From assembly GCF_013410065.1 (NCBI RefSeq), contig NZ_JACCCW010000001.1:1111187-1175186 (forward strand): a stretch of 64,000 bases of DNA, given 5' to 3'. Within the stretch, counting starts at the first letter, position 1, and every line of letters starts with the position of its first letter. This document shows positions 51,609 through 61,337 of the stretch, piece by piece. This stretch comes from Granulicella arctica (lineage in GTDB: Bacteria > Acidobacteriota > Terriglobia > Terriglobales > Acidobacteriaceae). The notes under the pieces were generated by a model that was not told the origin of the DNA, ran no database searches, and saw nothing but the letters and a program-made list of their open reading frames with translations. Position numbers and translations under genes: made by a program.

Positions 51609-52549
51609 CACCACAGACTCCTTTTGCGGCTGATGTTGCTGCTCCGGTTGCGGTGGCTTTGCCACTGATGCTCGATCTGACTTCGGGTACGCATGCGTTT
51701 CGTCATACGGAAGACTCGGCGCTGGCTAGCCTTGCGGCGATGGGCATCTCGGCGGCGCGTATTCATCTGCGGCGTACGGGGCGCGAGGCTGTTCCGGAGG
51801 GGACGATTGTTGGGCAGTATCCTGCGGCGGGTGAGCCGTTGGATGTGGATACGCAGATTCGGCTGGATGTTGCGGGGCTGGGCTTTACGCATGCTTTGCC
51901 GGTGGGGATGTGGGACTCGGGCGGCGAGGTGGAACCGGGTACTCGCGAGATGCTGGAGGGGATCGACAACCCACTGCTGAAGCTGGAGCACTGGGCGCAT
52001 GAAGGGGCGGCGCTGTTTCGGATTTCGGATGCAGACAAGCTGGCGTGCGAGCGCTGGATGGCGTTGTTCGGTGTGCGCAGCAGTGACTGGCCGAGGGATC
52101 TTTGGTTTCGGTTGGCGAGTCTGCTGGCGCAGTTGCCTGCGCTGGCGTGCAGCGAAGAGGGGATGCGGCTGGTGCTGGGCGTGCTCTTCCAGATTCCTAT
52201 CGAGAGCCTGACGTATCAGCGGTCGGTGGCGATGCTGCATAGCGAGAAGACGACGCTGTTGGGTGCGCGTGCTAGCCGCCTGGGCGTCGATAGTGTGTTG
52301 GGCGATGCGGTGGAGGATCTTGCGCATCTTCGTATTACGCTGGGGCCGGTGTCGCTGAAGACGTATGAGGCGTTTGCGGAGGGTGATCGGGGCAGGCTGC
52401 TGCGGCGCGCGATTGATTATCTGATGCCGGCGTTTCAGGACTACGAGATTGCGTGGACGGTGGAGGATGCGGGGCGTTGTCCGCAGCTTGGCGTGCCGGA
52501 GCGGAACAGTCGGCTGGGCGTGAATACGCATTTGGGGTCGGCTGCATGA
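51605..52549 (+). CDS. tssG: Type VI secretion baseplate protein TssG with PASTA-like N-terminal domain
   Basis: Predicted 314-aa protein. The C-terminal two thirds fit TssG: EEGMRLVLGVLFQIPIESL, then SRLGVDSVLGDAVEDLAHLR (LG..S.LG pattern), YLMPAFQDYEIAW and the ending RNSRLGVNTHLG. The first about 90 residues differ: LASLAAMGISAARIHLRRTG, then VPEGTIVGQYPAAGEPLDVD and TQIRLDVAG match the PASTA pattern (Val-Pro, Gly-x-Val-x-x-Gln-x-Pro, Gly, and a closing strand). PASTA domains otherwise occur in PknB-type kinases and penicillin-binding proteins, where they sense cell-wall material. Its presence on a cytoplasmic baseplate protein is unexpected. The gene starts inside the tssF stop. Confidence 0.78.
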   Translation: MTPQTPFAADVAAPVAVALPLMLDLTSGTHAFRHTEDSALASLAAMGISAARIHLRRTGREAVPEGTIVGQYPAAGEPLDVDTQIRLDVAGLGFTHALPVGMWDSGGEVEPGTREMLEGIDNPLLKLEHWAHEGAALFRISDADKLACERWMALFGVRSSDWPRDLWFRLASLLAQLPALACSEEGMRLVLGVLFQIPIESLTYQRSVAMLHSEKTTLLGARASRLGVDSVLGDAVEDLAHLRITLGPVSLKTYEAFAEGDRGRLLRRAIDYLMPAFQDYEIAWTVEDAGRCPQLGVPERNSRLGVNTHLGSAA

Positions 52550-52573
52550 AGACGATTTTTGAGGTGAGAAGGA

Positions 52574-54370
52574 ATGGCTAAGATTCGGCTGAAGTCGGTG
52601 AACTGGGAACACGGGATGTTGCTGACGCCCGAACATTTTTTGCGGCAGGAGCACTACCTTGAGTCGCTGCTGTTCTGGAATATTGGCTACCTGACGACGG
52701 GCTCGGGGCTGGTTGGTGGTGGCGTGCGGCTTCCGGCGAGTGACCTGGGCGCGGTGCGACATGATCCGACGGTGGTGCTGGAGGAGAACGCTGATGCGTT
52801 GGGGCTCTCGATCAGCAAGTGCAGGGGGCTTACGCCGTCGGGGTTGATCGTTGAGGTGGAAGAGGGCTCGGTGTTGTCGGAGCGCTTTCCGAAGGAGCAG
52901 CTTGCGGGGGTTGCGGAGGCGATTGTGTATGTCGTCTGCGATCTTGGGGAGAAGCAGAAGGTCGATGGGATTTCGGATGCGTTCAATCCGCAGATGAAGA
53001 CGGAGCGGACGTTTGCTTACCGGATCACGCTGGATGTGACGGCGGCGGAGAAGGAGAATGCGATTGCGGTGGCGCGGCTGCGGCGACCTTCGGCGGGGAT
53101 GCACTATGAGAAGGACCCGCAGTATATTCCGGCGTGCCTGTCGCTTTCGGCGCATAGCGAGCTGACGTCGGGGTGGCGGAAGATCTCGGAGTCGGTGAAC
53201 AATCTGGCCTCGGGGTATGCGGAGCTGCATCGCGCGATGCGTGAGTTCATGGTGCTGTTTACGGAGCGCGGCATCGAGACGGAGGTGGACCGGGACTCGC
53301 TGAACTTTGCCGAGCGCATGGTGATGGCGTTGCAGGAGACGGCGTACCAGGTGCTTGATCGAACGCAAACACCGGAGCGTTTCTTTGGGAACATTCGCAA
53401 GCTGCTGCATCAGGCGGCGACGTTCTTCGATCTGGCTCCGGGGATGCAGCAATACTATGAGACGCTGCGTGAGACGGGCGAGACGGAGCTGATCGCTTTG
53501 ATCGAGGTGCAGAAGCATACGCTCCAGACGGGACGGACGTTGCGGCTGAATGAGGATCTTGGCGTTGAGCTGCGGTCTGCATTGCAGTCGCTTGGTGTGT
53601 TGGAAAAACTTGAGCGTGCGCTTGAGGGCAAGTACATCGACTTCCGCCGCAGTCCTTCGCTTGAGGGTATGAACTTTATCTTCGACCGGCAGGGCAAGGT
53701 GCTGTACAAGCTGGCGGCGAAGCCTTCGCGTGTGCAGGGTGTGGTGGATGAGCTGACGATTTTCTTTTCGCAGCTTCGGCTGGAGGGGCGCGATCGTTAC
53801 CGGCTGATTCTGGTGGGGGATCGCAACCAGCCGTACCCGCGTGGGACGACGATCAGCGCGGAGATTCGGCTGAATGAAGGCAGCGGCTTTCGGCGTGAGG
53901 CGATTATTTTGCAGGCCGAGGCGAAGCTGGATGATCAGTACAACTTCGAGCTGGACTTCGAGGCGCAGGATGTTCCGACGATCACGGATGTTCGTGTGAC
54001 GGTGCAGGCTTATCATGCGGTGCATACGGCGCTGCTGTTTGCGCGGCATCGCTTCTTTGCGGGACGGACGCTGGATACGCCGAATACGGCGCGTGGCGTG
54101 GAGCCGGTGACGAGCCGTGCGGAGGAGCATGTGCCGGCTGCGCGGTTTGCAGCGCAGGAGAATGGCAGGAGCGATGCTTCTCCGTTTGGCAATAGCTATG
54201 CGCCTCCGCCACCACCTCCGCCGCCGCGTGCGCAGCCTCCAGTAGAGCGGCCGAAGCCGCTGGATACGACGAGTGCGTTGCCTCCGTGGAGTCCGCGCAA
54301 GCGCGAGGAAGAGCCCGCAATAGAGAATGACCCCGCAGCCAACCGTCCGCGTAGACGGCGTCTGGAATAG
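52574..54370 (+). CDS. tssK: Type VI secretion baseplate protein TssK
   Basis: TssK trimers link the baseplate to the membrane complex. The 598-aa product has the hallmark N-terminus VNWEHGMLLTPEHFLRQEHYLE, here recognisable as W..GMLL.P.HF...E.YLE. The phage receptor-binding-protein-like shell domain extends to about residue 180, then the helical middle and C-terminal domain to about 510. The last about 90 residues are Pro-rich and disordered (PPPPPPPPRAQPPVERPKP) and are extra compared with typical TssK of about 440-450 aa. As TssK normally contacts TssL and TssM, which are not seen here, the tail might contact a substitute. Confidence 0.9.
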   Translation: MAKIRLKSVNWEHGMLLTPEHFLRQEHYLESLLFWNIGYLTTGSGLVGGGVRLPASDLGAVRHDPTVVLEENADALGLSISKCRGLTPSGLIVEVEEGSVLSERFPKEQLAGVAEAIVYVVCDLGEKQKVDGISDAFNPQMKTERTFAYRITLDVTAAEKENAIAVARLRRPSAGMHYEKDPQYIPACLSLSAHSELTSGWRKISESVNNLASGYAELHRAMREFMVLFTERGIETEVDRDSLNFAERMVMALQETAYQVLDRTQTPERFFGNIRKLLHQAATFFDLAPGMQQYYETLRETGETELIALIEVQKHTLQTGRTLRLNEDLGVELRSALQSLGVLEKLERALEGKYIDFRRSPSLEGMNFIFDRQGKVLYKLAAKPSRVQGVVDELTIFFSQLRLEGRDRYRLILVGDRNQPYPRGTTISAEIRLNEGSGFRREAIILQAEAKLDDQYNFELDFEAQDVPTITDVRVTVQAYHAVHTALLFARHRFFAGRTLDTPNTARGVEPVTSRAEEHVPAARFAAQENGRSDASPFGNSYAPPPPPPPPRAQPPVERPKPLDTTSALPPWSPRKREEEPAIENDPAANRPRRRRLE

Positions 54371-54379
54371 GAGAACGCC

Positions 54380-57028
54380 TTGTCCCTCGATCTGAGTCTT
54401 TTGTCCGATGATATGGAGCGCGCACTTGAAGCGGCGCGTGTGCTGGCGGAGCGGCGGAAGCAGTCGCTGATTCAGCCGGAGCATCTGCTGTATACGCTGT
54501 TCGATCATGAGAGCAGCTTGTTTGCGCTGCTGGAGCGGAATGGTGTGGCGTGTGGCGCGCTGCTCGATGCGCTGACGGTGAAGGTGAATGGCGCGGATGG
54601 CGGAACGCTGGAGCCGGGGCGGCGTCCGGTGGCGTCGCAGGCTTTGCGCAAGCTGCTTGAGGCGAGCCTGAACCGCGTGAGTGGACGGAAGGATGCGCAT
54701 GTCGAGCCGATCGATGTGCTGCTGGCGGCGGTGGATCTTGGCGAGACGGCGCTGAAGGGAGAGCTTCGCGAGGCGGGGATTACGAAGGAGTCGGTGGAGA
54801 AGATCGACGACTCGCAGAAGACGCTGAAGCAGGCTTATGACGCGGATAAGGGAGCGAGGGCGGAGGGGGCGAATCAGTCGGGCCGTGTGCTGGAGCGGTT
54901 TGGCCGCGACCTGACGGCGGCTGCGCGTGCGGGAGAGTTGTCGCCGGTGGTGGGGCGCGACGAAGAGATTCGTTCGCTGATCCAGACGCTGTTGCGGAAG
55001 ACGAAGAATAATCCGGTGCTGGTGGGTGATCCGGGTACGGGTAAGACGGCGATTGTGGAAGGGCTGGCGCTGCGGATTGCGGCGGGCGATATTCCGGAGA
55101 GCCTGCGCAAGTGCCGAGTGATCTCGCTGGACCTGGCGGCGCTGGTTGCTGGCGCGAAGTATCGCGGTGAGTTTGAAGAGCGGCTGAAGGGCGTGATCGA
55201 CGAGGTGAAGCTGAAGAAGGGCGAGATCATTCTCTTCCTTGATGAGCTGCATCAGTTGGTAGGCGCGGGTGGGACGGAAGGCGGCATGGATGCGGCCAAT
55301 CTGCTGAAGCCTGCGCTTGCGCGTGGGGAGCTGCGGTGTGTTGGGGCTACGACGTTCGATGAGTATCGCGAGCGGATCGAGAAGGATGGTGCGTTGGCGC
55401 GGCGGTTCGAGCAGGTGGTGGTGAAGGAGCCGACGGACGAGTCGATGCTGTATATCCTGCGCGGGATTCGCGAGCGGTATGAGGCGTTCCATGGAGTGAA
55501 GCTTTCGGATGAGGCGTTGCAGGCGGCGGTGAAGCTGTCGCGGCGTTATCTGCGGGATCGGTTTTTGCCGGACAAGGCGATCGATGTGATCGATGCGGCG
55601 ACGGCGCGGCTGCGGATGCAGATTGAGTCGAAGCCGACGCATGTGGATCAGCAGGAGCGGCTGTTGTTGCGGAAGCGCGCGGAGCTGGAGTCGTTGCGGA
55701 ATGCGGCGGCGAGTGTGCAGCAGAAGAAATCGATTGCGGTGCTTGAGAGCGAGATTGCGGCGCTGGAGCCGGAGGTTGCGGCGCTGGCTGAGGCGTGGGA
55801 TAGCCAGCGGACGGCGTCGTCGCAGTTGAAGAAGACGTTGCAGGCGATCGAGGAGCAGAGCCGGTTATTGCAGGTTGCGGAGGCGGCGGGGGATGTGGCG
55901 AAGGCTGCGGAGATTCGCTATGGGGCGCTGAAGTATCTGGAGCAGCAGAAGGCTGATCTCGAGGCGAGGACGGCGACGGTGAAGGAGTCGCCGATGGTGG
56001 CGGATGAGGTGTTGCCGTCGCATATCGCGGAGGTGATTGCGGAGCGCTGCGGCGTGCCGGTGAACCGGTTGCTTGAGAGCGAACGGGATCGCCTGCGGAA
56101 GCTGGATGAGCGGCTGGCGGAGCGGGTGTTTGGACAGCCGGATGCTGTGCAGGCGGTGTCCGAGGCGGCGCGGCGTATGCGGACGGATCTACAGTTGAAG
56201 CGCAATCCGAATTCGTTTCTGTTTGTTGGGCCGACGGGTGTGGGTAAGACGGAGCTGGCGAAGGCGTTGGCTGAGGCGCTGTTCGATGATGAGCGTGCGC
56301 TGATCCGCATCGATATGGGCGAGTACAAGGACAAGTCGTCGGCTGCTTCGCTGATTGGATCGCGGCCGGGGCTTGTGGGGTCGGACGAGGGTGGCTTTCT
56401 TACGGAGCAGGTGCGACGGTCGCCGTATTCGATTGTGCTGTTCGATGAGGTAGAGAAGGGACATCCGGAGATTCTGGATCTGCTGCTTGGGGTATTGGAT
56501 GAGGGGCGGCTTACGGATGCGAAGGGTCGCTTCTGCGACTTCTCGAACACGATTGTGCTGTTCACGTCGAACCTGGGGGTGCGCGAGTCGATGGGCGCGG
56601 AGAGTGATGAAGAGCGCAAGGCGATCATCCTCGATGTGGTGCGGGCGAGTCTGCGGCCGGAGCTTTATAACCGGATCGGGCAGGTAATTGCGTTCAATCC
56701 GCTGAGTGAGCAGGAGCTGGAGCGGATCGTCGGCGTGCAGCTTGGCGCGCTGGCGAAGAAGCTCGAAGAGGATCGGGAGATACTGCTGACGGTAAGCCCG
56801 GCGGCGTTGTCGATGCTGGCGGAGCGGTCTTACGATCCGGAGTATGGTGCGCGTCCGGCGGGACGCGTGATGCAGCAGCTAGTGTTGTCGCCGCTGGCGA
56901 GCGCGCTGCTCTCGCAGGATATTCTTCCGGGCCAGAGCGTTCTGCTGGATGTGGATGCGGATGGCCTTACCTTCAACGTGATGCTGTCCGATGCTGCTCC
57001 GGAAGCCACGGAGGTTGTAACCCAATGA
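54380..57028 (+). CDS. tssH: Type VI secretion AAA+ ATPase ClpV (TssH)
   Basis: ClpV recycles the contracted sheath. The 882-aa product has a Clp N-terminal domain ([20 protein letters not shown]), AAA1 with Walker A GDPGTGKT (about 216) and the [13 protein letters not shown] region. A ClpB-like middle coiled coil follows (about 410-560), then AAA2 with Walker A GPTGVGKT (about 617) and [13 protein letters not shown]. It ends with the D2 small domain. The start is TTG at 54380 with AGGAG upstream. The gene overlaps the next by 4 nt (ATGA). A general ClpB is the alternative, but the operon context supports TssH. Confidence 0.93.
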   Translation: MSLDLSLLSDDMERALEAARVLAERRKQSLIQPEHLLYTLFDHESSLFALLERNGVACGALLDALTVKVNGADGGTLEPGRRPVASQALRKLLEASLNRVSGRKDAHVEPIDVLLAAVDLGETALKGELREAGITKESVEKIDDSQKTLKQAYDADKGARAEGANQSGRVLERFGRDLTAAARAGELSPVVGRDEEIRSLIQTLLRKTKNNPVLVGDPGTGKTAIVEGLALRIAAGDIPESLRKCRVISLDLAALVAGAKYRGEFEERLKGVIDEVKLKKGEIILFLDELHQLVGAGGTEGGMDAANLLKPALARGELRCVGATTFDEYRERIEKDGALARRFEQVVVKEPTDESMLYILRGIRERYEAFHGVKLSDEALQAAVKLSRRYLRDRFLPDKAIDVIDAATARLRMQIESKPTHVDQQERLLLRKRAELESLRNAAASVQQKKSIAVLESEIAALEPEVAALAEAWDSQRTASSQLKKTLQAIEEQSRLLQVAEAAGDVAKAAEIRYGALKYLEQQKADLEARTATVKESPMVADEVLPSHIAEVIAERCGVPVNRLLESERDRLRKLDERLAERVFGQPDAVQAVSEAARRMRTDLQLKRNPNSFLFVGPTGVGKTELAKALAEALFDDERALIRIDMGEYKDKSSAASLIGSRPGLVGSDEGGFLTEQVRRSPYSIVLFDEVEKGHPEILDLLLGVLDEGRLTDAKGRFCDFSNTIVLFTSNLGVRESMGAESDEERKAIILDVVRASLRPELYNRIGQVIAFNPLSEQELERIVGVQLGALAKKLEEDREILLTVSPAALSMLAERSYDPEYGARPAGRVMQQLVLSPLASALLSQDILPGQSVLLDVDADGLTFNVMLSDAAPEATEVVTQ

Positions 57029-59196
57029 GTGCTGCGATTCGTTTGAGAGATGTTTTTTTGTCTGCCGTTACGGTTGCTGTGTTTGCAACGGCGGGTTTGA
57101 CTGTGCACGCACAGAATAAGCTCTCTGCTGCTGAGGTTTCGAGTGGCTGGCTGGCTTTGTTCGATGGCAGTTCCGGGTATGGGTGGGATTCGTCGAGCGG
57201 CTGGGGATTCGGCGACCAGATGCTTACGTCGACGATGTCGAGCGACCGGCATATTGTGACGGCGCTGCCGTTTGGGGACTTCGTGCTGAACTTCGAGTAT
57301 CGATTGAACGCTACGCCTTCGGGTGCGGCGGTTCGGATTCGTGCGCCTCATGCGAGCGATCCTGCGGATAGCGGATATCGCATTCCGCTTGGCGACACCA
57401 AGCCGGAGTGGCCTGCGGGCAGCATTGTGATGCGGAGCAAGAACACGCGTCCGAGTCCTCCGTTGAATGCGTGGCATGCGGTTTCGATCGAGGCTAACGG
57501 TGGACGCATTGTTGTCTCCATCGATGGGCAGCAGACGGCGGAGACGACGGACGAGTCTGCGAAGGCTGGGTATATCCACTTTGAAAGCACGCGTGGTGCG
57601 CGGCTCGATCTGCGCAATGTTTATTTGAAGCCGTTGAACACGAGCTCGATCTTCAATGGGACTGACCTTTCGGGTTGGAAGAGCGTGCCGTATTCGCCGA
57701 AGACCGGCAATGGCGTTGGGCATGAGTTTGCAAAGATGTTTGGCGGGGGCAATGGGAAGCCGCACACGGCGAACTGGTCGGTGCGCGGTGGCGCGATCCA
57801 TGGTGAGAGCGGGCCGGGTTCGCTGGAGAGCAATAACTCGTATGACGACTTTGTGCTTCAGCTTTCGGGTGGCGCGGACTTTGAAGAGAAGAAGAAGGAC
57901 GCCTTTCCGGTGATCTATCTGAGGAATGAGGCGGGCTCAACGGCGACGGGCTATCCGGTGGGGCTGGGCAGCAAGATTGGACAGATTCATGGGTTGGCGC
58001 AGCCGAGGCGGCCGATTGCGGGGCAGGGGTCGATGCCACAGACGGTGGTTGCGGGCGGGCATGTGCTGGGGATTTATGTGAATGGCGTGCTTGAGACGTT
58101 GTACACGGATACGCGTCCTGAGGGTGCGACGACCAAGATCGGCGCGAAGATCAAGGCGGGGCCGCTGAGCATCGATATGTCGGATGATGTGAAGTCGATC
58201 GACGTGCATAGTGTGGTGATCGAGAGTATTCCGCATACCTTTGGCGGAGTCGTGCGGGCTGTCTCTGCGGCTCCTCCACCGACGCCGACTGCGAGTGCTG
58301 CTGCGAGTGCGACGCCTGCGCAGCAGTCCGCTGCTCTTGCGGCGCAGACGGCGCAGATTGCGGCTGCGCTGGGGGCTCCGACACCACAGGCTCGGCAGCA
58401 GGTTGCGGAGAAGATGAGCCAGGCGCTGAAGACGAGCGATCCGAACGAGCAGATGCAGTTGTATGACCAGGTGGTGCGCATCGATCCGAGCAATGCGGCG
58501 GCGGTGCAGGGGTACAAGGAGGCGGCGGCGAAGGTGGCGGCGCAGCAGCAGCAGACGCAGCAGCAGGAGACGCAGGCGCAGCAGCAGGTGGTCAGCGAGA
58601 GCGATCGCGACAAGCAGGTGGCTGCGTCGCTTGCCGAGGCGCAGAGCTCTTTTCTTGGCGGGAATATCAAGGGGGCCGATGCGGCGCTGCATGTTGCGGA
58701 GAGGCTTGCCCCGAGCAATCCGCTGGTGGGCGATCTGCGCTCGCGTATTAATGCTGCGCTTAGTTTGCGGCACCGGCTCTTCTTCCTGGGCACGTCGGCT
58801 GGCATTCTTGCGTTGTTAGGCGGCGGTGGATTGTTCTGGCGGGCGCGGCGACAGGTTCGCTTTCCGGTGCTTCATGTGGTGAACGGGCTCGACCAGGGAC
58901 GCGTCTATCCGGTGGATCGGGATGTTGTTCGCATTGGCGGCATTGCGCAGGATGGGGGACAGAAGAATGACATCGTGATTCGCGATGTCGAGCATATGGT
59001 CTCGCGCTTCCACTGCGAGGTGGTGAAGAAGGATGGCAACTTCTTTCTTGTGGATACGAATAGCTCGAACGGTACGAGTGTGAACGGCGTGGCGGCTTTG
59101 CCTACGAAGCTGGTTCCGCTGCGTAAGGGATCGAAGATCGATCTTGGCGGCTCTACTGTGTTGCAGTTTGATTTCGAAAAGAAAAAGAAGGCCTGA
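57025..59196 (+). CDS. Exported DUF1080-type protein with membrane helix and C-terminal FHA domain
   Basis: Predicted 723-aa protein. A signal peptide ends near TVHAQ. Two laminin-G/3-keto-glycoside-hydrolase-type (DUF1080) domains follow: LALFDGSSGYGWDSSSGWGF at about 40 and SIFNGTDLSGWKSVPYSPK at about 208 mark their starts. A helical Ala/Gln-rich region (about 415-570) has TPR-like segments (YDQVVRIDPSNAAAVQGYKE). One membrane helix (about 580-605) is followed by a cytoplasmic FHA domain with RIGG, IVIRDVEHMVSRFHCEVV and DTNSSNGTSVNG, the full phosphothreonine-pocket set. A surface or cell-wall glycan sensor coupled to phospho-signalling is the natural inference. The gene overlaps tssH, so it belongs to the secretion operon. 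Confidence 0.87.
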   Translation: MSAAIRLRDVFLSAVTVAVFATAGLTVHAQNKLSAAEVSSGWLALFDGSSGYGWDSSSGWGFGDQMLTSTMSSDRHIVTALPFGDFVLNFEYRLNATPSGAAVRIRAPHASDPADSGYRIPLGDTKPEWPAGSIVMRSKNTRPSPPLNAWHAVSIEANGGRIVVSIDGQQTAETTDESAKAGYIHFESTRGARLDLRNVYLKPLNTSSIFNGTDLSGWKSVPYSPKTGNGVGHEFAKMFGGGNGKPHTANWSVRGGAIHGESGPGSLESNNSYDDFVLQLSGGADFEEKKKDAFPVIYLRNEAGSTATGYPVGLGSKIGQIHGLAQPRRPIAGQGSMPQTVVAGGHVLGIYVNGVLETLYTDTRPEGATTKIGAKIKAGPLSIDMSDDVKSIDVHSVVIESIPHTFGGVVRAVSAAPPPTPTASAAASATPAQQSAALAAQTAQIAAALGAPTPQARQQVAEKMSQALKTSDPNEQMQLYDQVVRIDPSNAAAVQGYKEAAAKVAAQQQQTQQQETQAQQQVVSESDRDKQVAASLAEAQSSFLGGNIKGADAALHVAERLAPSNPLVGDLRSRINAALSLRHRLFFLGTSAGILALLGGGGLFWRARRQVRFPVLHVVNGLDQGRVYPVDRDVVRIGGIAQDGGQKNDIVIRDVEHMVSRFHCEVVKKDGNFFLVDTNSSNGTSVNGVAALPTKLVPLRKGSKIDLGGSTVLQFDFEKKKKA

Positions 59197-59249
59197 GGAG
59201 CTGTCCAATAACTCCAGTAAGCTTAGCGGCATATCACCTGTCTGGAACA

Positions 59250-59298
59250 AACAAAGACGAATACAGGGGTCCTTCACTGCGTTCAGGATGACGACGCA
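59250..59298 (-). repeat. Degenerate reversed family A repeat
   Basis: Reads AATACAGGGGTCCTTCACTG then CGTTCAGGATGACGAC, matching the short GACCCCTGTATT variant seen at 11395 and 13210, in reverse orientation. Inverted pieces AGCTGTCC/TTTGGACAGCT flank the region. Confidence 0.75.
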
Positions 59299-59405
59299 AA
59301 ACAAAACGACCGAAAATGTTCTGAATGGCAGTTTTGGACAGCTTCTAAGGCGACCGAACGGTGATTCACCAGTCCAACGCATGAGCAGAGGGAACCTCGA
59401 TATTG

Positions 59406-60131
59406 ATGCAGATACGGATTCAAGCCGCGGCGGAGAGCAACATTGGCCAGGTGCGGCAGACGAATGAGGATGCGTTCGGGTTCGATCTCGATCTTGGACT
59501 CTTCGTTGTATGTGACGGTGTGGGTGGAAGCCAGGCGGGTGAGGTGGCGAGCAGGCTTGCGGTCGATTCGCTGCTGGACACGTTTGCGCGTCAGGCCAGT
59601 GAGAACATTGGCGGGGATCTTCTGCATCGTGCGATCCAGCGGGTGAACCGGGTTCTGCATGATGCGGCTCGGGCGGAGCCGGCGTACGAGGGGATGAGTA
59701 CGACGGTGGTTGCGGCGTACTTTGACGGGCAGCGGATGACGGTTGTGCATGTGGGCGACAGCCGCGCTTATCTGATGCGCGATTTATCGCTGCATCGTCT
59801 TACGGAAGATCACTCGCTGCTGACGGAGCATATGCGTTCGGGGCGCGGGCAGATGTCGGATGCGGAGGCTGCGCGGCTGGAGAGCGTGCTGACGCAGGCG
59901 CTGGGCGCGGGGCAGTTTGTTGTGCCGGTGGTGACGACGGTTCGGGTTGCGATCGGGGATTGCTTTTTGCTGGCAACGGACGGTTTGACGCGGACGCTGT
60001 CTCACTCGGAGATGCAGTCTCATCTGATTGCTTCGGTGTCGCCAGAACATGCCTGTCGCCAGTTGATCAACGCGGCGAATCGTGCGGGCGGTGGCGACAA
60101 TATTACCTGCATGATTGTGCAGATCGACTGA
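59406..60131 (+). CDS. PP2C-type serine/threonine protein phosphatase (PppA/PrpC-like)
   Basis: Predicted 241-aa soluble metal-dependent phosphatase. Motifs in order: RQTNEDAF, VVCDGVGGSQAGEVAS (metal-binding DGVGG), GMSTTVVAAYF, VVHVGDSRAYL, LTEDHSLL, LLATDGLT and GGGDNITCMIV with the final Asp of the metal centre, so the active site looks complete. ATG at 59406 is used; a TTG one codon earlier has slightly better spacing to AGGGAA. It lies 210 nt after the FHA gene. With the kinase and two FHA proteins it would form a threonine-phosphorylation circuit like PpkA-Fha-PppA in other T6SS loci. Confidence 0.93.
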   Translation: MQIRIQAAAESNIGQVRQTNEDAFGFDLDLGLFVVCDGVGGSQAGEVASRLAVDSLLDTFARQASENIGGDLLHRAIQRVNRVLHDAARAEPAYEGMSTTVVAAYFDGQRMTVVHVGDSRAYLMRDLSLHRLTEDHSLLTEHMRSGRGQMSDAEAARLESVLTQALGAGQFVVPVVTTVRVAIGDCFLLATDGLTRTLSHSEMQSHLIASVSPEHACRQLINAANRAGGGDNITCMIVQID

Positions 60132-60310
60132 GGCCGGCGTTTTAATCGATTGGGCCGGCCGCTATTTCGTCGCTGAACTGCGGGCGGTATTCATCTCGCC
60201 CTTCGCAGAGGCGCGAAGGTGGGGTGCCTGGCGATCTTTGGTGGTGCGGGCTGTCATGTATGATGGCGACTCGTCTCAGTCTAAGCAGGTAGCAAACGAA
60301 AGATGTACGA

Positions 60311-61156
60311 ATGAAGACTTTAAAGAGCAACAGCTATGCGACGCCTGCGCTTGAGAAGGGGCTGGATATTCTCGAGCTGCTTGCGCGGCAATCGTCGGGG
60401 TTGACGAAGAGCGATATTGCGCGGGAGCTGAACCGTACTGTGTCCGAGGTGTTTCGGATGCTGGTTTGTCTGGAGACGCGCGGGTATATCTCGCAGCACG
60501 ATGGGGACAAGTACAGCCTGACGCTGCATCTGTTCCGGATGGTGCAGGAGCATCCGCCGACGGAGCGGCTGCAGGCTGAGGCGCTGCCGGTGATGCACTG
60601 GCTGGCGCAACATGCGAAGCAGTCGTGCCATATGGGCGTGGTGGAGGGCTGGCAGGTGGTGATTCTGGCGCAGGTGAACTCGCCGACGAACTCAGGTTTC
60701 TATGTGAAGCTGGGGTCGGTGATCGACTTGATGGAGGCGGCGACGGGACAGGTGATTCTGGCGCATCAGCCGCCGGAGAGGCGCAAGCAGACGTTGGCGC
60801 AGTGGCAGCATGAGATGGGCGAAGATCCTCCGGCGGATCTCCCGATGCATCTTGCTCGGATTCAGAAGCGCGGGTATGAGGAGCGGGTGAGCTACCAGGT
60901 TCGCGGGGTGGTGAACATTAGCTATCCGATCTTTGGCAGCGGGGGCTCGGCGGTTGGGGCGCTGACGGTTCCGTATATGCAGCGGCATGGGGATACGGTG
61001 GAGATGGACGAGGTGAGGTCGTTGTTGCAGGAGGCGTGCAGCCGGATCTCGCTGGCCATTGGAGGCGGTGGGCGGCAGCTTCGCGCGGAGCCTGAGGTGG
61101 AGATGAAGGGTGTGCGTAAGGGGCGTGGGGCTAAGGGGAAGGCTTCGTTGCGATAG
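60311..61156 (+). CDS. IclR family transcriptional regulator
   Basis: Predicted 281-aa regulator with the N-terminal winged helix (ATPALEKGLDILELLARQSS, TKSDIARELNRTVSEVFRML, of which KSDIARELNRTVSEVFRML is the recognition unit) and a C-terminal IclR effector domain (about residues 90-250). The C-terminal 25 residues are basic (KGVRKGRGAKGKASLR). The ligand is unknown; IclR proteins often control sugar or aromatic catabolism. Its position after the PP2C gene is not clearly part of the secretion operon, since a 180-nt gap intervenes and no ribosome site is strong. Confidence 0.92.
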   Translation: MKTLKSNSYATPALEKGLDILELLARQSSGLTKSDIARELNRTVSEVFRMLVCLETRGYISQHDGDKYSLTLHLFRMVQEHPPTERLQAEALPVMHWLAQHAKQSCHMGVVEGWQVVILAQVNSPTNSGFYVKLGSVIDLMEAATGQVILAHQPPERRKQTLAQWQHEMGEDPPADLPMHLARIQKRGYEERVSYQVRGVVNISYPIFGSGGSAVGALTVPYMQRHGDTVEMDEVRSLLQEACSRISLAIGGGGRQLRAEPEVEMKGVRKGRGAKGKASLR

Positions 61157-61164
61157 GGTGGAAG

Positions 61165-61236
61165 AACGAGCAACGGCAAGTGCTCATGCAGGTCCTTCGG
61201 CTACGCTGCGCTCAGGATGACGGATTGTTTGGGTGG
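61165..61236 (-). repeat. Family A repeat, reversed
   Basis: AACGGCAAGTGCTCATGCAG then GTCCTTCGGCTACGCTGCGC and TCAGGATGACGG. Slight change at the CTGCGG end (CTGCATG). Confidence 0.83.
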
Positions 61237-61337
61237 GGGAAAGAACAAGTCGACGTGGATGATGGCGCTGATGGGAGCTGGCGTGGGGTGAATGTGCCAG
61301 GTCGAGGACGGCTTTTTTCTTTCAGTCGGGATTGGGG

